This document shows, in pieces, positions 1 to 5,143 of a DNA stretch of 5,736 nt. The stretch is from assembly GCA_031394025.1 (NCBI GenBank), contig JANMWO010000011.1:1-5736 (forward strand). The letters are read 5' to 3'. This stretch comes from JANXSF01 sp031394025 (GTDB taxonomy: Bacteria > Acidobacteriota > Terriglobia > Bryobacterales > Bryobacteraceae). Each line of letters opens with the position of its first letter. Position 1 is the stretch's first letter. The position numbers were made by a program, and so were the translations under genes. The notes beneath the pieces were generated by a model, which did no database searches, was not told the DNA's origin, and saw only the letters and a program-made list of their open reading frames with translations.

Positions 1-1296
1 GCCTACAAAGACACCCGTGCAAAGAAGGAAGCAGTCAATCGTGGGGCTGCAATTTATGGGGATCGCGTTTATTTTGTCACCTCCGACGTGTACCTCGTCG
101 CGCTCGATCGGCGAACCGGCGCAGTGCAATGGCAGCATAAGTACGGCAAGATTGAAGAAGGCATTTTCGCATCAGCCGCCCCGTTAGTGGTGCGCGATAA
201 AGTGATGGTCGGCGTGGCCGGTGGCGATACCGGAATGCGCGGATACATTTCAGCGCTTTCAGCATCCACCGGGGAAGAGTTGTGGCGCACGTATACCATT
301 CCAGCGAAGGGCGAAAAAGGGTCGGAATCCTGGGGCAAGTACGTCGATTACGGCGGCGGCGGCACTTTGCTCAGCGGCACTTATGACCCCGACACCAACA
401 CCCTCTATTGGACCACCGGCAATCCCTGGCCCGATTTCTACGGCGGTGATCGTGGTGGCGACAATTTATTTAGTTGCTCACTTCTGGCACTGGACGCCGA
501 TACCGGAAAAATGAAATGGTATTTCCAGTTCACACCCCACGACGTCCACGATTGGGATGCCCAAGCTTGGCCGGTCTTAGTGGATCTGCCAATAGAAGGC
601 AAGCTGCGCAAACTGGTGCTACACGCCAATCGCAATGGATTTTTCTACGCCTTGGACCGCATCACCGGTGAATTTATAAGAGCCACCAAACTAGTGGATA
701 AGCTGGATTGGGCCAGCGGCGTTGATGCCAAGGGTCGCCCAGTGGAGCTTCCCGATAAAGGCCCAACACCAAGCGGAAATCTGGTGTGTCCAGGGGTGCG
801 TGGTGCCACAAATTGGATGTCGCCATCGTACAACCCAGCCACTGGTCTGTTTTATGTGGTGACCTTGGAACAATGCGATATCTTCACTTCGTCATCAAAG
901 ACGCCCATCCCCGATAAGAACTTTTCAGGTGGTGGCGCAGGAACAAAGCCGAAAGATCTAGGCCAGTTTTTCCTCCGCGCTTTTGACCCCAAAACAGGCA
1001 AAAAGGTATGGGAATATCCCATGACAGGCCCAGCAGAAAGTTGGTCCGGCACCGTCTCCACAGCAGGAGGCATCGTGTTTGTAGGCGATGACGATGGTCA
1101 GTTAGTAGGAGTAGATGCCCGCACCGGCAAGCACCTTTGGCACTTCAACATAGGGGAAGGATTGCTGGCATCGCCCATCACCTATTCGGTAAATGGCAAG
1201 CAGTTTGTTACCATCGCATCTTCCACAGCCATTTACTCGTTCGGATTGCATGAGCCCGTTCAAGCAGTACCGTTACCCAAGATCGAGCTGAAATAA
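1..1296 (+). CDS. PQQ-dependent alcohol dehydrogenase-like quinoprotein, 5'-truncated by the window edge
   Basis: The reading frame is open from base 1 and ends at a TAA at 1294-1296, giving 431 residues. The true start lies upstream, and the GTG at 88 is internal. Members of this eight-bladed beta-propeller family use PQQ and a metal to oxidise alcohols, usually in the periplasm. Visible family motifs are NRG (37-45), GGDTGMRG (220-243), a GGGGT stretch (352-366), TGNPWP (415-432), GGDNL, TPHDVHDWD (532-558), LLALDADTGK and several later W-motif repeats such as ALDRITGEF. Asp 550-552 matches the catalytic Asp, Asn 421-423 the metal-ligand Asn, and Asp 226-228 stands where methanol dehydrogenase has a ligand Glu. 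The protein ends soon after the last propeller strand, so no C-terminal cytochrome c domain (CxxCH) is present. The vicinal Cys pair and the stacking Trp expected in this family are not seen. The substrate cannot be told from sequence. Family assignment is firm, but enzymatic activity is inferred. Confidence 0.93.
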   Translation, partial: AYKDTRAKKEAVNRGAAIYGDRVYFVTSDVYLVALDRRTGAVQWQHKYGKIEEGIFASAAPLVVRDKVMVGVAGGDTGMRGYISALSASTGEELWRTYTIPAKGEKGSESWGKYVDYGGGGTLLSGTYDPDTNTLYWTTGNPWPDFYGGDRGGDNLFSCSLLALDADTGKMKWYFQFTPHDVHDWDAQAWPVLVDLPIEGKLRKLVLHANRNGFFYALDRITGEFIRATKLVDKLDWASGVDAKGRPVELPDKGPTPSGNLVCPGVRGATNWMSPSYNPATGLFYVVTLEQCDIFTSSSKTPIPDKNFSGGGAGTKPKDLGQFFLRAFDPKTGKKVWEYPMTGPAESWSGTVSTAGGIVFVGDDDGQLVGVDARTGKHLWHFNIGEGLLASPITYSVNGKQFVTIASSTAIYSFGLHEPVQAVPLPKIELK

Positions 1297-1319
1297 AAAT
1301 TAGCATTGTGGGATAGTTT

Positions 1320-1419
1320 TTTTGGAAATTTGAATGAAACTTTCTCTAACAACCGGAGTTGTGTTTGTGGAGCAGGAGATTCCGCCCGATGTCATTTAAC
1401 TTTTGGAAATCGGAATGAA
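1320..1419 (+). repeat. Imperfect direct repeat pair (19 bp units)
   Basis: The units at 1320-1338 and 1401-1419 both read TTTTGGAAAT-NN-GAATGAA and agree at 17 of 19 positions, with starts 81 bases apart. The decayed REP-like copy at 1358-1388 lies between them. They may be edges of a duplicated segment. The origin is inference. Confidence 0.6.
1358..1388 (+). repeat. Decayed REP-like copy
   Basis: The stretch beginning GTTGTGTTTGTGGAGCAGG resembles the plus-strand element whose lead-in at 1537-1555 reads GTTGCGTTTGTGGGGCAGG, with two differences over those 19 bases. After that the palindrome arms are eroded: the segment GAGATTCCGCCC stands where the intact copy has an inverted repeat. It is best read as a degenerate relative in the same orientation as the copy at 1546-1587. 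Confidence 0.55.
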
Positions 1420-1421
1420 TA

Positions 1422-1461
1422 CGCTCGCAAGCGAGCGGACAGGCGGAAACGCCTGCCCCAC
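1422..1461 (-). repeat. REP-like palindromic element, minus orientation
   Basis: Two stem-loops lie back to back. The first is CGCTCGC (1422-1428) with GCGAGCG (1431-1437), and the second is CAGGCG (1440-1445), a GAAA loop and CGCCTG (1450-1455). Read on the minus strand, the element starts GTGGGGCAGGCG (1461 down to 1450), identical to the start of the plus-strand copy at 1546. Each copy has the same layout, a GC-rich lead followed by two consecutive hairpins. This points to a mobile or amplified intergenic repeat rather than a chance palindrome. Confidence 0.7.
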
Positions 1462-1545
1462 TTTCCCAGCCCCACTTGACTAAGCTTCCTTGGGCCGCTT
1501 TCAAGAACTTTCGCTAGACCTGGAGCTGTTTGTAGAGTTGCGTTT

Positions 1546-1587
1546 GTGGGGCAGGCGGTTTTGCCTGCCAAGTCCGCTAGCGGACTT
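1546..1587 (+). repeat. REP-like palindromic element, plus orientation
   Basis: The element begins GTGGGGCAGGCG (1546-1557) and contains a stem GGCAGGC (1550-1556) / GCCTGCC (1563-1569) with a six-base loop. A perfect 18-bp palindrome with arms AAGTCCGCT / AGCGGACTT (1570-1587) follows directly. It pairs with the minus-strand copy at 1422-1461, the two heads facing each other across 84 bases. The arrangement resembles a BIME or REPIN doublet. Either element could act as a transcription or RNA-stability barrier behind the dehydrogenase gene, which is inference. Confidence 0.7.
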
Positions 1588-1636
1588 TCTTCACACTTTC
1601 GAGTGCCTGGGAAACTTCTGAAATTGGGAAATTGCC

Positions 1637-1789
1637 ATTTTGGATATCCCATTATTTTCCTGAAGGCCATCGCTGCCGTTACCGAGCCGTGACCGCGAGG
1701 GAGCGGTCTTTTAACCACAAGTTATCCCAACAAACGTGGGAGATTCTACAAAGATGCGGGAATTTTGGTGATCCCGTGATTTTCCTGAA
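1637..1789 (+). repeat. Imperfect direct repeat pair (28 bp units) around a hairpin
   Basis: The units at 1637-1664 and 1762-1789 share ATTTTGG, CCC and ATTTTCCTGAA in the same order and agree at 24 of 28 positions by hand count. Similarity continues loosely for about 13 more bases (GGCCATCGCTG versus AGGCTATCGCC). The terminator-like hairpin at 1691-1712 lies between them. The pair could be a tandem duplication or the flanks of a decayed element. Confidence 0.6.
1691..1712 (+). terminator. Terminator-like hairpin, planctomycete-style repeat
   Basis: Stem GACCGC (1691-1696), loop GAGGGA and stem GCGGTC (1703-1708) are followed by four T. The upstream context CCGAGCCGTGACCG, read on the other strand, is the kind of sequence I recall as a recurrent intergenic repeat in planctomycetes; this is memory, not a search. 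It could end transcription from the dehydrogenase gene, but it sits about 395 bases past that stop and the T run is short. It may equally be just a repeat. Confidence 0.45.
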
Positions 1790-1870
1790 CAGGCTATCGC
1801 CGAGTAGAAGATAGCAAAGCAATGCTCGTTGGATTGTGCAATTAGTGCCGTGCCTAAGTTCCTGTGCGCG

Positions 1871-1899
1871 TTCAAATCTGGAATCGAAGCAGGTATGAA
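1871..1899 (+). promoter_or_regulatory. Possible sigma70-like promoter for the antitoxin gene
   Basis: TTCAAA (1871-1876) and TATGAA (1894-1899) are separated by 17 bases and each matches four of six consensus positions. The -10 lies inside the inverted repeats at 1893-1924. This is the usual layout for autorepressed ParD-type genes. The match is modest and other -10 choices, such as TACTAT at 1907, are possible. Confidence 0.35.
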
Positions 1900-1924
1900 T
1901 ATGTCATACTATTCGACATAATTC
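1893..1924. promoter_or_regulatory. Overlapping inverted repeats, candidate ParD operator
   Basis: Two nested symmetries are visible. GTATGA (1893-1898) pairs with TCATAC (1904-1909), and GAATATGTC (1897-1905) pairs with GACATAATTC (1915-1924) apart from one extra A. They begin 50 bases upstream of the antitoxin ATG. Ribbon-helix-helix antitoxins bind such palindromes to repress their own operon. That this protein binds here is inference from position and symmetry. Confidence 0.5.
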
Positions 1925-1942
1925 TGCGAAGAGGGCCAAGCC

Positions 1943-2224
1943 ATGCCATCACCGAAAAAGCGAACTTTTAGCTTGCCCGTGGAGCAGTCTAGCTACATCG
2001 ACACCCCTGTCGCCACAGGCACTTATGCTTCCGGAAGCGAGGTTGTGCGTGCTGGACTGAGGGCACTGCAAGAGCGTGATACGGCGGTAGAAAAGTGGCT
2101 GCGTGAAGAAGTTGTAGAAGTCTGCGACGCTATGCGATCAAACGCCGGTCGAGCCATTCCAGCAGAACAAGTATTTGCCACTATCCGCACCCGCCATACT
2201 GACAATCTGAAAAAGAAGCAGTGA
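1943..2224 (+). CDS. parD: ParD/CC2985-family type II antitoxin
   Basis: This 93-residue protein has the ParD layout. An N-terminal ribbon-helix-helix DNA-binding part comes first, with the strand RTFSLP (7-12), helix A about 13-25 and helix B starting at the conserved YASGSEVVRAGLRAL (28-42). The toxin-binding tail includes EKWLREEVV (50-58) and the PAEQVFATIRTRH block (73-85). The family binds and neutralises ParE gyrase-type toxins and represses its own promoter. The ATG at 1943 is preceded by AGAGG at 1930-1934 with eight bases between, which supports this start. Odd points: Pro22 sits inside helix A, where relatives usually carry a leucine-like residue, and no parE toxin frame follows. 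The family is certain. Whether the gene still works as an antitoxin is open. Confidence 0.9.
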   Translation: MPSPKKRTFSLPVEQSSYIDTPVATGTYASGSEVVRAGLRALQERDTAVEKWLREEVVEVCDAMRSNAGRAIPAEQVFATIRTRHTDNLKKKQ

Positions 2225-2393
2225 ACCACCTAAATGGTGAAAGCGTACCAGGGAGCGGTCATAACTATCGCATCAAAGCTCGTCGGCGACGAACAGCGCC
2301 ATGGGCTTACCTCAAACATAGCGGTCACGCACATTTCCGCGATTCCCCTGCATTTCAACGAATCTAATCCTTAAAATCTCCCCCACCCGGTCG
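2225..2393. other. Gap where a parE toxin would be expected; none found
   Basis: In ParDE operons the toxin usually overlaps or directly follows the antitoxin. Here the longest frame in the right place runs from ATG 2234 to a TAA at 2372-2374 and encodes 46 residues with no ParE features. Its first residues, MVKAYQ, faintly resemble a ParE start before similarity stops. At 2251-2260 the ten bases GGGAGCGGTC match an arm of the hairpin at 1691-1712. Insertion or recombination at a repeat may have removed the toxin, but this is speculative. Confidence 0.4.
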
Positions 2394-2423
2394 TTACCAT
2401 TTGCGCGTAGCATTCGCTAGAAT
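2394..2423 (+). promoter_or_regulatory. Probable sigma70-like promoter for aceE
   Basis: TTACCA (2394-2399) and TAGAAT (2418-2423) are separated by 18 bases, matching four of six and five of six consensus positions. Transcription would begin near 2430, giving a leader of about 40 bases. A competing choice is TTGCGC (2401) with TAGATT (2423), a weaker match. The position just ahead of a long housekeeping gene supports a promoter here. Confidence 0.45.
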
Positions 2424-2434
2424 AGATTAAGCTA

Positions 2435-2460
2435 CAGTACTGCCCACCGGCGTACTGGGC
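2435..2460 (+). promoter_or_regulatory. Two overlapping stem-loops in the aceE leader
   Basis: CAGTAC (2435-2440) can pair with GTACTG (2452-2457), and GCCCA (2442-2446) can pair with TGGGC (2456-2460). The two stems share bases 2456-2457 and are mutually exclusive. The second would hide part of GGGCGAG, the only weak Shine-Dalgarno-like stretch before the ATG at 2471. It could be a translation control element or an operator, or it may be chance. Confidence 0.35.
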
Positions 2461-2470
2461 GAGAACATAC

Positions 2471-5137
2471 ATGTTGAAACCCCAGGCAGACCTTCAAGAA
2501 GATCTCAACCCCCAAGAAACAAGTGAATGGCTAGAGGCTCTCGATCAAATTATCGATGAGTCTGGACCGGATCGGGCTCAATACCTGCTCCAAGCCGTTC
2601 AAAGACGGGCCGCCTTACATGGCGCTTCCCCTCAACCTCAGATCAACACCCCGTACGTAAACACGCTTCCAGTGGAAAGGGAAGTTGCCTATCCTGGTGA
2701 TCGGGAAATTGAGCGTCGCATCAAGGCTGTTGTCCGCTGGAATGCGCTGGCCATGGTGGTGCGTGCTAACAAATACGATCCCGGTATTGGCGGTCACATT
2801 GCCACCTATGCATCGTCGGCATCGTTGATGGAAGTTGGCTATAACCACTTCTTCCGCGGCAGTATTGGCAACCAACCTGGCGATTTGATTTATTTCCAGG
2901 GGCACGCGTCGCCCGGCATGTATTCGCGAGCTTTTGTCGAGGGTCGCCTTACCACACAACATCTGGAAAACTTTCGTCACGAACTGCGCGATACTCCCGG
3001 CTTGTCCTCCTATCCGCATCCCTGGTTGATGAAAGATTTCTGGCAGTTCCCTACAGTTTCCATGGGCCTGGGCCCTCTCAATTCCATCTATCAGGCGCGT
3101 TTCATGCGCTATTTGGAAAATCGAGGACTGATTCCGCAGACGGACCGTAAAATTTGGGCTTTTCTGGGCGACGGTGAAACGGACGAAGTGGAATCACTCG
3201 GTGCACTCACCCTCCCTTGCCGCGAAAAGCTGGACAACCTGATTTTTGTCGTGAACTGTAACTTGCAGCGCCTGGATGGACCAGTGCGTGGCAACGGCAA
3301 GATCATTCAGGAACTGGAAGGTGTTTTCAGAGGCGCTGGCTGGAACGTAATTAAATTGATTTGGGGCGGTCAGTGGGATTCCCTGCTGGCGCGCGATACC
3401 AGCGGACTGTTAATGAAACGCATGGCCGAATGCGTCGATGGGGAATACCAAGCCTACAAAGCCAAAGACGGTGCTTATGTCCGTCGCGAATTCTTCGGCA
3501 AATATCCAGAACTGTTGGAACTTGTGAAAGACCTGTCCGATACAGATTTGGAACAACTGCGTCGCGGCGGTCATGATCCGGTCAAGATCTATAACGCCTA
3601 TAAATCCGCTTACGAGCATCGCGGTGGCCCAACCGTTATTTTGGCCAAAACTGTCAAAGGGTATGGCATGGGCGCAGCTGGTGAGGCACGCAACGCCACG
3701 CACCAACAAAAAAAGATGGATGAAGATCAGTTGATCTCTTTCCGCAACCGTTTCAAGGTGCCCATTTCCGACGATCAGGCAACGCATTGCGAATTCATCA
3801 AGCCTGAGAGTCAGGATCTTAAATATCTCGAAGACAGGCGCGCTGCACTCGGTGGACCTGTTCCCTCGCGGCATCCATTGCCCATTACTGTGAAGTCGCC
3901 TCCGTTGGAAAAATTCGCCGATGCAATTGGCGGATCGCAAGGGCGCGCCGTGTCCACTACTATGGCGTTCGTCAGAATTCTGACGAGCTTGTTGAAAGAT
4001 CCGGAACTGGGCAAGTTGGTGATCCCCATTGTTCCGGATGAGGCGCGGACGTTTGGTATGGAATCGTTATTCCGACAGATCGGAATTTATGCCAGCCAAG
4101 GGCAGTTGTATAACCCTGTCGATGCGGAACAATTTTTGTTCTATCACGAATCAAAATCGGGCCAAATTCTAGAAGAAGGCATTACCGAAGCCGGTTCTAT
4201 GGGCAGTTTCACAGCCGCCGGAACCAGCTACGCAAATTATGGAATTCCGCTGATTCCCTTCTATATTTACTATTCCATGTTCGGCTTCCAGCGCGTCGGC
4301 GACATGGCCTGGGCGTTTGCCGATTCTCGTGGCAAGGGCTTCCTATTGGGTGCCACTGCCGGCCGCACTACACTGGCTGGCGAGGGCTTGCAGCACCAGG
4401 ACGGCCACAGCCATGTGTTGGCTTCCACCGTGCCCACCTGCGCCGCCTATGATCCCACGTTCGCCTATGAAATTGCCGTCATCATTCAGGACGGAATTAA
4501 ACGGATGTATGAACAGAATGAAGACCTGTTCTACTATCTGACAGTTTCCAATGATGATTACGTTCAACCGGCAATGCCTGCTGGGGTGGAACAGGGTATT
4601 GTAAAGGGCATTTATCGTTACAAGGCAGCCGAATCTGGCGATCCAAAAGCTTTACTGTTCGGCAGTGGTGCAATCTTCAATGAAGCCCTAAAAGCGTCTG
4701 AGATTCTGCAAAGCAAGTACGGCGTAGCTACCGACGTTTATAGCGTAACCAGCTACAACGAATTGCGGCGGGATGCGCTTGCTACGGAACGTTGGAATCG
4801 CTTGCATCCAGATCAGCCGGAACGTAAGGCTTATATAGAGCAGGTTCTTTCCAGCTCGAATCTGCCCATTATTGCGGCAACCGATTACATGAAAATCGTG
4901 CCCGATCAGTTGGCTCCCTGGCTAACTGGACGTTTGGTCTCACTGGGAACCGATGGGTTCGGTCGGAGTGACAATCGCGAACATTTGCGTCGTCATTTTG
5001 AAGTGGATGCGGCCAGTATTGTTGCAGCAACCCTTTCGCGATTAGCTCGTGATGGTAAGTTTGACGCTGGTCAGGCACGGGCAGCCATGGCCGAATTGGG
5101 CATTAATACCGAAAGCGGCGATCCGGCTCGGGCCTAA
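2471..5137 (+). CDS. aceE: Pyruvate dehydrogenase E1 component, homodimeric type
   Basis: The protein has 888 residues, against 887 in E. coli AceE, and is alignable throughout. It catalyses thiamine-diphosphate-dependent decarboxylation of pyruvate and reductive acetylation of the E2 lipoyl group in the cytoplasmic pyruvate dehydrogenase complex. The N-terminal segment (about 1-50) corresponds to the E2-binding region. The ThDP/Mg motif starts at GDGET (233-237) and ends at NCN (262-264), followed by LQRLDGPVRGNGKI. Residues matching E. coli active-site positions are all present: His145 (H142), His411 (H407), Glu524 (E522), Glu573 (E571) and His642 (H640). The DEARTFGME block and FYIYYSMFGFQR are intact, as is the C-terminal VYSVTSYNELRRD / TDGFGRSD domain. 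The start at 2471 matches the E. coli N-terminus in length, with only a weak GGCGAG ahead. No E2 or E3 gene is adjacent. An OCD-family gene begins six bases downstream. Confidence 0.98.
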   Translation: MLKPQADLQEDLNPQETSEWLEALDQIIDESGPDRAQYLLQAVQRRAALHGASPQPQINTPYVNTLPVEREVAYPGDREIERRIKAVVRWNALAMVVRANKYDPGIGGHIATYASSASLMEVGYNHFFRGSIGNQPGDLIYFQGHASPGMYSRAFVEGRLTTQHLENFRHELRDTPGLSSYPHPWLMKDFWQFPTVSMGLGPLNSIYQARFMRYLENRGLIPQTDRKIWAFLGDGETDEVESLGALTLPCREKLDNLIFVVNCNLQRLDGPVRGNGKIIQELEGVFRGAGWNVIKLIWGGQWDSLLARDTSGLLMKRMAECVDGEYQAYKAKDGAYVRREFFGKYPELLELVKDLSDTDLEQLRRGGHDPVKIYNAYKSAYEHRGGPTVILAKTVKGYGMGAAGEARNATHQQKKMDEDQLISFRNRFKVPISDDQATHCEFIKPESQDLKYLEDRRAALGGPVPSRHPLPITVKSPPLEKFADAIGGSQGRAVSTTMAFVRILTSLLKDPELGKLVIPIVPDEARTFGMESLFRQIGIYASQGQLYNPVDAEQFLFYHESKSGQILEEGITEAGSMGSFTAAGTSYANYGIPLIPFYIYYSMFGFQRVGDMAWAFADSRGKGFLLGATAGRTTLAGEGLQHQDGHSHVLASTVPTCAAYDPTFAYEIAVIIQDGIKRMYEQNEDLFYYLTVSNDDYVQPAMPAGVEQGIVKGIYRYKAAESGDPKALLFGSGAIFNEALKASEILQSKYGVATDVYSVTSYNELRRDALATERWNRLHPDQPERKAYIEQVLSSSNLPIIAATDYMKIVPDQLAPWLTGRLVSLGTDGFGRSDNREHLRRHFEVDAASIVAATLSRLARDGKFDAGQARAAMAELGINTESGDPARA

Positions 5138-5143
5138 ATTATT

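Larger units (their letters stand above)
1297..1942. other. Repeat-rich intergenic region without a credible gene
   Basis: About 650 bases separate the dehydrogenase stop from the antitoxin start. I find no protein-like reading frame here on either strand. The open frames that exist run through palindromes and repeats and have no recognisable family content. The region holds two REP-like palindromic elements in opposite orientation, a decayed third copy, two pairs of imperfect direct repeats and a hairpin followed by four T. Bases from about 1806 to 1870 show nothing I can name. No strong intrinsic terminator follows the dehydrogenase directly, only a T-rich run at 1317-1323 without a stem. 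Such repeat islands fit remnants of REP elements mobilised by RAYT (IS200-like) transposases, but no transposase gene is in the window. Confidence 0.75.

Noticed and set aside
1297..1340. Intrinsic terminator directly after the dehydrogenase gene
   Set aside because: A run of seven T is present at 1317-1323, but no convincing stem precedes it.
1422..1587. CRISPR array
   Set aside because: The repeats are inverted, few and uneven in spacing, with palindromes of differing sequence. There is no regular direct repeat-spacer pattern and no cas gene.
1392..1718. Minus-strand open frame of 108 residues in the intergenic region
   Set aside because: It runs through both REP-like elements, the hairpin and a direct repeat unit. 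Its composition reflects those repeats, and I recognise no protein family in it. Similar frames over the same hairpin are likely false gene calls.
1632..1814. Plus-strand open frame of 60 residues
   Set aside because: It overlaps the direct repeats and the terminator-like hairpin, has no ribosome binding site and shows no family resemblance.
2234..2374. 46-residue plus-strand frame after the antitoxin, considered as a ParE remnant
   Set aside because: Only the first few residues (MVKAYQ) faintly resemble a ParE start. The rest lacks any ParE pattern, so it is not called as a gene or pseudogene.
3410..3940. Long minus-strand frame of 176 residues inside aceE
   Set aside because: The plus-strand aceE frame is unequivocal and intact here, so the antisense frame is a shadow of its codon pattern.
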